NCBI GenBank assembly: GCA_003517725.1 | Contig: DOZZ01000044.1 | Coordinates: forward strand, 1 to 6,807 | Origin: Bryobacterales bacterium | Lineage (GTDB): Bacteria > Acidobacteriota > Terriglobia > Bryobacterales > Bryobacteraceae | Direction: 5' to 3' | Length of the DNA stretch: 6,807 bases | Shown: one piece after another, positions 1 to 5,926 of the stretch | How positions within the stretch are numbered: the first letter of the stretch is position 1 | Layout: each line of letters starts with the position of its first letter | Made by a program: the position numbers and the translations under genes | The notes under the pieces: generated by a model | Told to the model about the DNA's origin: nothing | Seen by the model: only the letters and a program-made list of their open reading frames with translations | Database searches by the model: none

Positions 1-1
1 G

Positions 2-586
2 GGGCGCGCCTCCCCCCCCCCCCCGCCCCCGCCTCCTCCGCCCGCGGCCGCCGTTAAAGTCGTCAAAATCATCCCCAAGCAGTTCGACATGAATCGGTTG
101 ATTGCACCGAAGACAATTCCCAAAGAAGTCAAAATGATCCGCGAAGAAGAGCTGCCGCCGGCCGTCGGCGTGGTGGGCGGCGTGGCGGGTGGCGTACCGG
201 GCGGACAGGCCGGCGGCGTTCTGGGAGGAATTATCGGCGGGCTGCCCTCGGCCGCGCCCCCGCCGCCTCCAGTTAAGGAAAAGCCGGTGCCTAAAGGTCC
301 GCAGCGCATTGGCGGAAACGTGATGCTGGCCAGCCTCATCCGTCAGATTAAGCCCGGCTATCCTCCATTAGCGCGCCAAGCTCGTATCTCGGGTGTGGTC
401 CGGTTTAGCGCCACGATCTCGAAACAAGGCACCATCGAGAATCTAACCCTGCTGAGTGGTCACCCTTTGCTGGTTGGGGCGGCGCAGGAAGCGGTGAAGC
501 AGTGGGTCTATAAGCCGACCTTGCTGAACGGCGTGCCGGTGGAAGTTTTGACGACGATCGACGTGAACTTTACGTTGAGCCAGTAA
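2..586 (+). CDS. tonB: Energy transducer TonB, 3' part (start lies left of the window)
   Basis: TonB links the ExbB/ExbD proton channel in the inner membrane to TonB-dependent receptors in the outer membrane. The frame is open from base 2 to the TAA at 584-586 (194 residues), so the ATG at 89 is internal: the 29 residues before it read as a Pro-run followed by AAAVKVVKIIPKQFD, normal TonB linker. The N-terminal membrane anchor is off the window. In order one sees a polyproline tract, a basic KVVK/KEVK stretch, a Gly-Gly repeat at 176-241, a second Pro-run (PPPPPP), and a C-terminal TonB domain covering about the last 75 residues. That domain carries YPPLARQARISG, then SGHPLL, then QWVYKPTLLNGVPVEV, the usual receptor-contacting signature. 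exbB follows after 63 bases on the same strand. The family call is firm. Which receptors it serves cannot be told from here. Confidence 0.92.
   Translation, partial: GRASPPPPPPPPPPAAAVKVVKIIPKQFDMNRLIAPKTIPKEVKMIREEELPPAVGVVGGVAGGVPGGQAGGVLGGIIGGLPSAAPPPPPVKEKPVPKGPQRIGGNVMLASLIRQIKPGYPPLARQARISGVVRFSATISKQGTIENLTLLSGHPLLVGAAQEAVKQWVYKPTLLNGVPVEVLTTIDVNFTLSQ
12..24 (+). repeat. Homopolymer run of 13 C in the TonB proline linker
   Basis: Thirteen consecutive C bases encode part of the polyproline linker. The TonB frame is open through the run as written and continues into the conserved C-terminal domain. Only 11 bases of upstream context are present, so the frame on the far side cannot be checked. 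Such a run can slip in replication or be miscounted in sequencing. Confidence 0.85.
176..241 (+). repeat. 12-bp period Gly-Gly repeat in the TonB linker
   Basis: Six GG pairs recur at an exact four-residue (12-base) spacing, with the pattern GGVAGGVPGGQAGGVLGGII followed by GG. The bases differ between units while the glycines are kept, which suggests an old repeat under protein-level selection rather than a recent expansion. It sits between the basic linker and the second proline run, so it is probably a flexible or extended periplasm-spanning segment. Confidence 0.75.
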
Positions 587-598
587 CACGAAAGCAGT

Positions 599-629
599 TT
601 GGCAGAGCAATTTGAGTAGAGCGTAAAAT
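599..629 (+). promoter_or_regulatory. Possible weak promoter upstream of exbB
   Basis: In the 63-base gap after tonB, TTGGCA (599-604) and TAAAAT (624-629) resemble -35 and -10 boxes. The 19-base spacer is longer than the optimal 17. The gap is AT-richer than its surroundings. It could give an internal start for exbB and exbD separate from tonB, but the match is modest and could be chance. Confidence 0.25.
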
Positions 630-649
630 CAACTCGCAGGAGACAAGGA

Positions 650-1381
650 ATGATGCTTCTTCAGACACAGGTTTACGGGTTTTTGCTTCAGGAAGTTGGT
701 TGGGATCCAGTCCACCTCTGGAACCAGATGGGCACGCTGGCCAAGATGGTGGTCGTGTTGCTGTTCATTATGTCGGCATGGTCGATCGGCGTCATGATCG
801 ATCGTTTGATGGCGTATAGCGCGGCGCGCAAGCAGAGCCGTCTTTTTGCTCCGGCCGTGGCCGGAGCATTGCGCGAAGGCAAGCTGGACGAAGCGATCAA
901 GATCGCGGATCGTTACAAGAAGAGCCACCTGGCCAAAGTGGTGGTGGCCGGACTGCAGGAATTCCAGGCGCACCAGGCCAGCACCGAAATTTCGGGCGAA
1001 GAGATTGAAGCTTCACGCCGCGCGCTCGAACGCGCCGAAGCCATTGTGCACGCCGAACTCAAGCGCGGCGTCGCTTCCCTGGCCACCATCGGTTCGACGG
1101 CGCCCTTCGTGGGTCTGTTCGGAACGGTAATCGGCATCATCAACGCGTTCAAGACCATGGCTGCGGAAAAGACGCCCGGTATCGGCGCCATCGCCGGCGG
1201 CATCTCGGAAGCGCTGGTCACCACCGCTCTGGGCCTGCTGGTGGCCGTTCCCGCGGTGTGGATGTTCAACTACTACACGGGCCGTATCGATTCGTTCGAC
1301 GTCGAGATGGGTAACTCCAGCTCGGAACTGGTCGATTACTTCCTGAAGCGGTCGCACGCCAAGTTGAGCCTGCGGAAGTAG
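650..1381 (+). CDS. exbB: MotA/TolQ/ExbB-family proton channel protein (ExbB)
   Basis: ExbB forms the pentameric inner-membrane channel that, with ExbD, uses the proton gradient to energise TonB. The 243 residues match the family length. Three membrane segments are visible: about 31-50, 143-166 and 183-207. The segments carry the signatures APFVGLFGTVIGI and ISEALVTTALGLLVAVPA. T159 (in FGT) and T192 (in LVTTALG) align by eye with the E. coli ExbB channel threonines T148 and T181. The cytoplasmic part between segments 1 and 2 is helical and charged (about 55-140), as expected. The start at 650 has AGGAG at 638-642, 7 bases upstream; a second ATG follows directly at 653. The neighbouring TonB and paired ExbD genes favour ExbB over TolQ or MotA. 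A 108-base gap with a hairpin separates it from exbD1. Confidence 0.93.
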   Translation: MMLLQTQVYGFLLQEVGWDPVHLWNQMGTLAKMVVVLLFIMSAWSIGVMIDRLMAYSAARKQSRLFAPAVAGALREGKLDEAIKIADRYKKSHLAKVVVAGLQEFQAHQASTEISGEEIEASRRALERAEAIVHAELKRGVASLATIGSTAPFVGLFGTVIGIINAFKTMAAEKTPGIGAIAGGISEALVTTALGLLVAVPAVWMFNYYTGRIDSFDVEMGNSSSELVDYFLKRSHAKLSLRK

Positions 1382-1421
1382 CGCCGGGTTGCGGCCCGGA
1401 GAGTTGAAACCTGTCTCTGCC

Positions 1422-1445
1422 GGCGCGGCCTTCACGGGCCGCGCC
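1422..1445 (+). promoter_or_regulatory. GC-rich hairpin between exbB and exbD1
   Basis: GGCGCGGCC (1422-1430) and GGCCGCGCC (1437-1445) form a perfect 9-bp inverted repeat around a 6-base loop. A weaker 5-bp stem (CCGGG 1384-1388 with CCCGG 1395-1399) lies just upstream. No U-run follows, so this is not a standard intrinsic terminator. Its position after exbB suggests an RNA element that protects the 3' end or lowers downstream expression, which would fit ExbB being needed in excess of ExbD. The structure is seen in the sequence; the role is inferred. Confidence 0.5.
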
Positions 1446-1489
1446 AACTGCCGCAGGGGCGCCCAGAGATGCTTTAGGAGACCAAGCGA

Positions 1490-1948
1490 ATGGAACTGAA
1501 AAAAGCGTCACCCCCGGTTTCGGAGATCAACGTCACGCCGATGGTCGACGTGATGCTGGTTGTGCTCATCATCTTCATGGTCATCACGCCGCTGCTTTCG
1601 AAGGGCGTCAGCGTGGACATGGCGAAGACGCGCAACCCCATCACCATGAGCGACGCGGATAAGGAAGACGCGGTGATTGTCGCGGTCACGCGCGACGGCC
1701 AGGTGTACCTGAGCCCCGGCGTGGTCAAGATGCAGCCCGAAGATCTGCCGCAAAAAGTTAAGGATCTGCTGACCAACCGTGCCAGCAAGATGGTGTTTGT
1801 GAAGAGCGATTCCCGCGCCAAGTATGAACGCGTGGAAGATGTCGTGGATAACCTGCGAGCGGCCGGCGTGGACCAGATCGGCCTGCTGACGGAACAGGTG
1901 CAGGAAAAGGTCTCGCACGGGGCTAAACCGTCGGGCGGCAGTATCTAA
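1490..1948 (+). CDS. exbD: Biopolymer transport protein ExbD, first copy
   Basis: ExbD is the small single-pass partner of ExbB; its membrane aspartate carries protons through the channel. The 152 residues have a short cytoplasmic tail, one membrane helix at about 18-36, and a periplasmic ExbD/TolR domain (about 60-138). The signature EINVTPMVDVMLVVLIIFMV places the proton-carrying aspartate at D20, matching E. coli ExbD D25. The start at 1490 is supported by AGGAG at 1476-1480, 9 bases upstream. It is followed after 29 bases by a second, clearly different ExbD. The juxtamembrane periplasmic stretch (SKGVSVDMAKTRNP) is charged and lacks the proline run seen in the second copy. The C-terminus ends in a short flexible GAKPSGGSI tail. 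TolR is the alternative, but TonB in the same operon favours ExbD. Confidence 0.92.
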   Translation: MELKKASPPVSEINVTPMVDVMLVVLIIFMVITPLLSKGVSVDMAKTRNPITMSDADKEDAVIVAVTRDGQVYLSPGVVKMQPEDLPQKVKDLLTNRASKMVFVKSDSRAKYERVEDVVDNLRAAGVDQIGLLTEQVQEKVSHGAKPSGGSI

Positions 1949-1977
1949 AATTTAGAACTTCTTTAAGGAGAATCGCT

Positions 1978-2400
1978 ATGGCAATGGCAGTTGGCGGCGG
2001 TGGCGGTGTTCAGTCGAGCATCAACATGACGCCCATGATCGATATTCTGCTGGTTCTGCTCATCATCTTCATGGCCATCTCACCGGTGTCGCCGAAAGGT
2101 CTGGAAGCGCTGGCGCCACAACCGCCGCCTCCCAACGCGCCGCCCAACCAGGATGACCGCACGGTGGTGATTCAGATCAATAAAGACAAGTCCCTGCAGC
2201 TGAATCAGGAGCCGGTGGCGGAAGACAAACTGGAAGAGCGTCTGATCGAGATCTTCAAGACGCGCGCCGAGCGGGTGGTGTTCATCAAGGGCGACCCGAA
2301 TCTGGAGTTCCAGACGGTGGCGCGGGCGATCGACCACGCGCACGGCGCCAACATCGACAAAGTAGGTCTGATGACGCCGAAGGTGGAGGAAGGCAAGTAA
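1978..2400 (+). CDS. exbD: Biopolymer transport protein ExbD, second copy
   Basis: This is a second ExbD/TolR-family subunit, 140 residues, with one membrane helix at about 19-36. The signature SINMTPMIDILLVLLIIFMA places the conserved proton-carrying aspartate at D22, so the copy looks competent for channel function. It differs from the first copy in two visible ways: a glycine-rich N-terminus (five Gly at 6-10) and a proline-rich stretch just after the membrane helix (PQPPPPNAPPN, 47-57). The periplasmic domain (about 60-136) keeps the expected fold pattern, with VVFIKGDPN close to VVFIKGD in many ExbD proteins. AAGGAG at 1965-1970 lies 7 bases before the ATG. The stop codon overlaps the start of the TPR gene (TAATG). 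The two copies may form a heteromeric ExbD pair; that is an inference. Confidence 0.92.
   Translation: MAMAVGGGGGVQSSINMTPMIDILLVLLIIFMAISPVSPKGLEALAPQPPPPNAPPNQDDRTVVIQINKDKSLQLNQEPVAEDKLEERLIEIFKTRAERVVFIKGDPNLEFQTVARAIDHAHGANIDKVGLMTPKVEEGK
2385..2390 (+). promoter_or_regulatory. Shine-Dalgarno for the TPR gene, inside exbD2
   Basis: GGAGGA lies within the last codons of exbD2, 9 bases before the overlapping ATG at 2400. It supports that start and suggests translational coupling of the TPR protein to ExbD2. Confidence 0.65.
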
Positions 2401-3239
2401 TGGCAGGCCACTTCGGAAGGCCGGCCCGCCTCGCCGCGGGTGTTGCCGCCGTCGCCGCCCTGCTGGTGTTCGGCTCCGGTTGCAGCAAATTGAAGGCGCG
2501 GGACAACCTGAACAAGGGCGTGGAGGCCTTCAAAGCCGCGCGCTACCCCGAGGCGGTGGACCATTTCAAAACCGCTACCGACCTGGACCCGGACTTCCCC
2601 ACGGCCCGCCTGTATCTGGCCATGGCTTACATGAGCCAGTGGATTCCGGGCGCGGACTCGCCCGAAAACAACCGCTTCGCGCAGAGCGCGCTCGACCAGT
2701 TCAACAAGGTGCTGGATTCGAAGCCCGATGCCGACAGCGCCAGGATCGCCACTGCTTCGGTTGCCTCCATTTACTTCAACGAGAAGAACTTCGACAAGGC
2801 CGTGGAGTGGAACAAAAAGGCCATCTCGCTGGACCACAACGCCAAGGAAGCCTACTACACCCTGGGCGTGATCGCCTGGACGCAGTGGATTACGCCGGAC
2901 CGCGAAGTGCGCCAGAAGATGGGCATGAAGCCCGACGATCCCGGCCCGCTGAAGGATAAGAAGGTACGCGAAGAACTGAAGGCCAAGTGGGATCCGATCC
3001 TGACTGAAGGCATACAGGACGAGCAGAAAGCCATTCAGATCGATCCGCAGTATGAGGACGCCATGGCCTACATGAACCTGCTGATCCGATACAAGGCAGA
3101 CCTGGCGGATTCACCGGAAGAGTACAAGAAGGAAATCGAATCGGCCGATAACTGGATGCAGAAGTCACTCGATACGCGTAAAATCAAGGCCGAAAAGAAA
3201 GCCGTCGACGAAGCCAAGGGTATCAAGCCGAAACCGTAG
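2400..3239 (+). CDS. TPR-repeat protein, probable lipoprotein, last gene of the Ton operon
   Basis: A 279-residue tetratricopeptide-repeat protein; TPR units are helical hairpins that bind other proteins. The N-terminus has a basic start (HFGRPARL), a hydrophobic core of Ala/Val/Leu (11-24), then FGSGC with C28, so it is probably exported and lipid-modified. The lipobox is imperfect because Gly stands at -3. The clearest TPR units are about 34-67 (GVEAFKAARYPEAVDHFKTA) and 115-148 (ASIYFNEKNFDKAVEWNKKA). Weaker ones are around 69-110 and 197-217. A less regular charged stretch (about 164-196) interrupts them, and the C-terminus is a lysine-rich helix. The ATG overlaps the exbD2 stop (TAATG). 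Coupling to ExbD2 and the terminator after it make it part of the Ton operon. A periplasmic role beside TonB/ExbD is inferred; no specific partner can be named. Confidence 0.8.
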   Translation: MAGHFGRPARLAAGVAAVAALLVFGSGCSKLKARDNLNKGVEAFKAARYPEAVDHFKTATDLDPDFPTARLYLAMAYMSQWIPGADSPENNRFAQSALDQFNKVLDSKPDADSARIATASVASIYFNEKNFDKAVEWNKKAISLDHNAKEAYYTLGVIAWTQWITPDREVRQKMGMKPDDPGPLKDKKVREELKAKWDPILTEGIQDEQKAIQIDPQYEDAMAYMNLLIRYKADLADSPEEYKKEIESADNWMQKSLDTRKIKAEKKAVDEAKGIKPKP

Positions 3240-3263
3240 GTAATTATCGAGACGGTCCCGCCG

Positions 3264-3310
3264 GGCCCGGCGCTTTGGAATGCAGGCTCTCCAAAGTTGC
3301 CGGGCCTTTT
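3264..3310 (+). terminator. Intrinsic terminator of the tonB-exbB-exbD-exbD-TPR operon
   Basis: GGCCCGGC (3264-3271) pairs with GCCGGGCC (3299-3306), and inside it CTTTGGA (3273-3279) pairs with TCCAAAG (3290-3296). This gives a 15-bp stem with one small internal loop and a 10-base apical loop. TTTTG follows directly at 3307-3311. It lies 24 bases after the TPR stop codon. The U-run is short (four), but the stem is strong. The ATG at 3280 is the first base of the loop, which bears on the start of the next gene. Confidence 0.82.
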
Positions 3311-3327
3311 GTATTAAACCTGTCACG

Positions 3328-3333
3328 TACAAT
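3328..3333 (+). promoter_or_regulatory. Possible -10 box of the rel promoter
   Basis: TACAAT lies just after the terminator, in the only non-coding stretch before rel. No good -35 box is visible at 15-18 bases upstream (the bases there are the terminator U-run). A transcript starting about 7 bases downstream would begin at or next to GTG 3340, which would make it almost leaderless. A promoter is expected here because the upstream operon is terminated, but this exact box is tentative. Confidence 0.3.
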
Positions 3334-3339
3334 GAAATT

Positions 3340-5550
3340 GTGGCAGCCGACCCCTTATGCTTGCCCGGCCAACCCTCTGTTGACACGCTGTTTGACGAGC
3401 TGGTAGCCAAGGCGCGCGAGTACCGTCCGAAGGACGACCTCGCCCCGCTCGAGCGCGCCTACGCGTTTGCCTCGGCCCATCACAAGCACCAGCGCCGCAA
3501 ATCGGGCGAGCTGTATCTGACCCATCCGCTGCACGTGGGCCTGATTCTGGCCGACATGAAGATGGATATGGTGTCGCTCGAAACGGGGCTGCTGCATGAC
3601 GTGGTGGAAGACACGGTGGCCACCCTGGACGAGGTTCGCGAGGGCTTCGGCGCCGAGGTGGCGGCGTGCGTCGACGGCGTCACCAAGCTGAGCAAACTTG
3701 ACTTCTTTTCGGCCGAGGAGCGCCAGGCCGAGAGCTACCGCAAGATGCTGCTGGCCATGGTCAGCGACATCCGCGTGATGATCGTGAAGCTGGCCGACCG
3801 GCTGCACAATATGCGCACGCTGGCCGCGCTGCCGGCCGAGAACCGCGACCGCATCGCACGCGAGACGATCGAGATCTACGCGCCCATCGCGCACCGCCTG
3901 GGAATGGGAAAGGTGCGCGGCGAGCTGGAAGATCTGGCGTTCCGCTACCTGGACCCGATGGCGTACCAGGAGATCTCGAAATCCATCGAATCGCAGCGCG
4001 GCGAGAGCGAACAGTTCCTCAAACAGATCCGCCAGACGGTAGATGGCGAGCTGCGGCGGGAGGGCATTCCGGCGCGCGTGGACGGCCGCGTCAAGCGCGC
4101 TTACTCGGTGTACCTGAAGCTGAAGCGCCAGAAGATTTCGATCGAGCAGGTGTACGATCTGCTGGCGATCCGGATCATCACGGATTCGGTCAAGAACTGT
4201 TACGCCGCGCTGGGCGTGATCCACAACCAGTGGCATCCTATTCCGGGCCGCATCAAGGATTTCATCGCCATTCCCCGCCCCAATCTGTACCAGTCGCTGC
4301 ACACTTCCGTGATGGGTCCCGAAGGGCGCCACTTCGAGGTCCAGATCCGCACCGAGGAGATGCACCGCATCGCCGAAGAGGGCATCGCGGCGCACTGGAA
4401 ATACAAAGAAGGGCGCAAGGGCATCGAGGACGACAAGCGCGTGGCCTGGCTGCGGCACCTGGTGGAGTGGCAGCAGGACATGAGCGACCCGTCGGAGTTC
4501 ATGTCGACGCTGAAGGTCGACCTGTATCCCGAAGAGGTCTACACGTTCACGCCGCTGGGCAAAGTGATCGTGCTGCCGCGGGACGCCACGCCCATCGACT
4601 TTGCGTACGCCATCCACTCCGACGTGGGCCACACCTGCATCGGGGCCAAGGTCAACGGCCGCATGGTGCCGCTGAAGTACACGCTGAAGAATGGCGACAG
4701 CGTCGAGATCCTGACGCAGCAGGGCCATCTGCCCAGCAAAGATTGGCTGGCGGTGGTGAAGACGGCGCGGGCGCGCAACCGCATCAGCCATGTCATCAAG
4801 GCATCCGAGCGCGAGAAGGCCATCGAGATCGGCCGCAAGTACCTCGAGAAAGAGGCCCGCCGGTTCGGCGTGCAGTTGAGCAAAATAACGCGCGCGGAAT
4901 TGGAAGCCGTGGCCGCGAGCTACGGCTTCGGACGCGTGGAAGATCTCTACGCCGGCCTCGGGTACGGCAAGTTCTCGGCGCGCCAGGTGCTGCAGAAATC
5001 CGCCCCCGGGCAGTTCCCTGAGGAGCCGGAGACCGCGGCCGAGCCGGCGGTGGTGGAAGAACCGCGCACGCCGGAGACGCGGCGCAAAGACGGCGAAGCA
5101 GCCATCACGGTGCGCGGCATGGACGATCTGATGGTGTACCGCGCCGGCTGCTGCAACCCGATTCGCGGCGAGGCCATCGTAGGCTACGTCACGCGCGGCA
5201 AAGGCATCAGCGTGCACTCCAAGGCCTGCCCCAACGTGCTGAACCTGATGTACGACGTGGAGCGCAAGATCGACGTGGAATGGGAGCGCACGGCCAAGGA
5301 ATCCTTCCCGGTGCGCCTGATCGTGCGCACCGATGACCGGCCGGGATTGTTGCACCAGCTGACCTCGGTGTTGTCGTCCGAGAACGCCAACATCCGCAGC
5401 CTGGAGGCCAAGAGCGAGGCCGACGATTCGAGCGACGGCGCGTCGGTCGAGATGCGCGTGGACGTCAACGACAAGAAACAGCTCGAAAAGCTGGTGAGCG
5501 CCATGCGGCGCATTTCGGGCGTGCGCGACGTCGAGCGCGTGATGAGCTAA
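3340..5550 (+). CDS. rel: Bifunctional (p)ppGpp synthetase/hydrolase, RelA/SpoT (Rel) family
   Basis: Makes and degrades the stringent-response alarmone (p)ppGpp in the cytoplasm. Numbered from GTG 3340 it has 736 residues, the full family length. Domains in order: HD hydrolase (about 35-185) with H62, H86-D87 (LLHDVVEDT), E90-D91 and D153 (KLADRLHNMRT); synthetase (about 235-355) with GRVKRAYSVYLKL, D273, NLYQSLHT (Y317) and EVQIRT (E333); TGS (about 397-458); a helical region; a Pro/Glu-rich linker (about 555-584); a Cys-containing domain (C604, C605, C630); and C-terminal ACT (about 656-736). The RIKD motif at 304-307 is the RXKD form of bifunctional enzymes, not the EXDD of synthetase-only RelA. 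Both active sites look intact. The frame also has an ATG at 3280, but that lies in a terminator loop. GTG 3340 is preferred although no Shine-Dalgarno is visible; TTG 3361 is another option. Confidence 0.93.
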   Translation: MAADPLCLPGQPSVDTLFDELVAKAREYRPKDDLAPLERAYAFASAHHKHQRRKSGELYLTHPLHVGLILADMKMDMVSLETGLLHDVVEDTVATLDEVREGFGAEVAACVDGVTKLSKLDFFSAEERQAESYRKMLLAMVSDIRVMIVKLADRLHNMRTLAALPAENRDRIARETIEIYAPIAHRLGMGKVRGELEDLAFRYLDPMAYQEISKSIESQRGESEQFLKQIRQTVDGELRREGIPARVDGRVKRAYSVYLKLKRQKISIEQVYDLLAIRIITDSVKNCYAALGVIHNQWHPIPGRIKDFIAIPRPNLYQSLHTSVMGPEGRHFEVQIRTEEMHRIAEEGIAAHWKYKEGRKGIEDDKRVAWLRHLVEWQQDMSDPSEFMSTLKVDLYPEEVYTFTPLGKVIVLPRDATPIDFAYAIHSDVGHTCIGAKVNGRMVPLKYTLKNGDSVEILTQQGHLPSKDWLAVVKTARARNRISHVIKASEREKAIEIGRKYLEKEARRFGVQLSKITRAELEAVAASYGFGRVEDLYAGLGYGKFSARQVLQKSAPGQFPEEPETAAEPAVVEEPRTPETRRKDGEAAITVRGMDDLMVYRAGCCNPIRGEAIVGYVTRGKGISVHSKACPNVLNLMYDVERKIDVEWERTAKESFPVRLIVRTDDRPGLLHQLTSVLSSENANIRSLEAKSEADDSSDGASVEMRVDVNDKKQLEKLVSAMRRISGVRDVERVMS

Positions 5551-5558
5551 ACAAAATA

Positions 5559-5879
5559 ATGGAAGACACCCTTTGCACCGACCCCGAGCACTTCGCGATC
5601 TCGAAGAGCCGCGGTATTCATATCGACTGGAAAGATGGCGCGACCAGCGATTTCACCAACGAGTATCTGCGCGATCACTGTCCCTGCGCCGCCTGCACCG
5701 GGGCGCATGGGACGGAGCCGCGCCAGAAGACAGAGGATAATCCGCTGAAGATGTTCCAGCCCAAGCTGCGCATGCTGGCCGTGGAGCCGGTGGGCAATTA
5801 CGCCATCAAGATCACGTGGAGCGACGGGCACGCCACCGGGATCTACTCATTTGCGCATCTGCGCAAGATCACGAAATAA
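5559..5879 (+). CDS. DUF971 / GBBH-like N-terminal domain protein
   Basis: A 106-residue protein consisting of essentially one DUF971 domain, the fold found at the N-terminus of gamma-butyrobetaine hydroxylase and also as free-standing bacterial proteins. The recognisable parts are IHIDWKDGATSDFTNEYLRD, then HCPCAACTG, then YAIKITWSDGHATGIYSFAHLR near the end. The three cysteines of CPCAAC (with the preceding His) are a plausible metal-binding group, as in related domains. There is no catalytic oxygenase part, so it is not itself a hydroxylase. The start at 5559 is 8 bases after the rel stop with no clear Shine-Dalgarno, so translation probably depends on ribosomes finishing rel. In some bacteria this domain is linked to Mrp/ApbC-type iron-sulfur proteins, which hints at metal or cluster handling. 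The function is unproven. Confidence 0.85.
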   Translation: MEDTLCTDPEHFAISKSRGIHIDWKDGATSDFTNEYLRDHCPCAACTGAHGTEPRQKTEDNPLKMFQPKLRMLAVEPVGNYAIKITWSDGHATGIYSFAHLRKITK

Positions 5880-5915
5880 TCCGAACCGCGGCGCGGCGTC
5901 CGCCGTAGCTGCTGG

Positions 5916-5922
5916 AAGGAGG
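5916..5922 (+). promoter_or_regulatory. Perfect Shine-Dalgarno for the right-edge lipoprotein gene
   Basis: AAGGAGG is a full match to the 16S rRNA 3' end, 4 bases before the ATG at 5927. The gap is a little short, but the match fixes the start of the partial gene that runs off the right edge. Confidence 0.75.
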
Positions 5923-5926
5923 AACT

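Noticed and set aside
89..91. ATG as the start of tonB.
   Set aside because: The frame is open to the left edge and the upstream residues are normal TonB linker. There is no Shine-Dalgarno before it and no membrane anchor after it.
1944..1956. Palindrome TCTAAA-A-TTTAGA after exbD1.
   Set aside because: A one-base loop cannot form a stable hairpin. It includes the exbD1 stop codon, has no U-run after a stem, and is probably chance in a short AT-rich gap.
4230..5021. A 263-codon + strand frame inside rel in another phase.
   Set aside because: Low-complexity Arg/Gly/His-rich translation typical of a shifted frame in GC-rich DNA, entirely within the conserved Rel frame.
3355..5355. A 666-codon open frame on the minus strand, antisense to rel.
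   Set aside because: Its protein is rich in His, Arg and Ala, with no recognisable domain, and mirrors the third-base GC of rel. The + strand frame has complete, ordered Rel domains, so this is a shadow.
5894..5905. CGGCG-TC-CGCCG inverted repeat between the DUF971 gene and the right-edge gene.
   Set aside because: The loop is only two bases and no U-run follows, so it is neither a convincing terminator nor a clear regulatory element.
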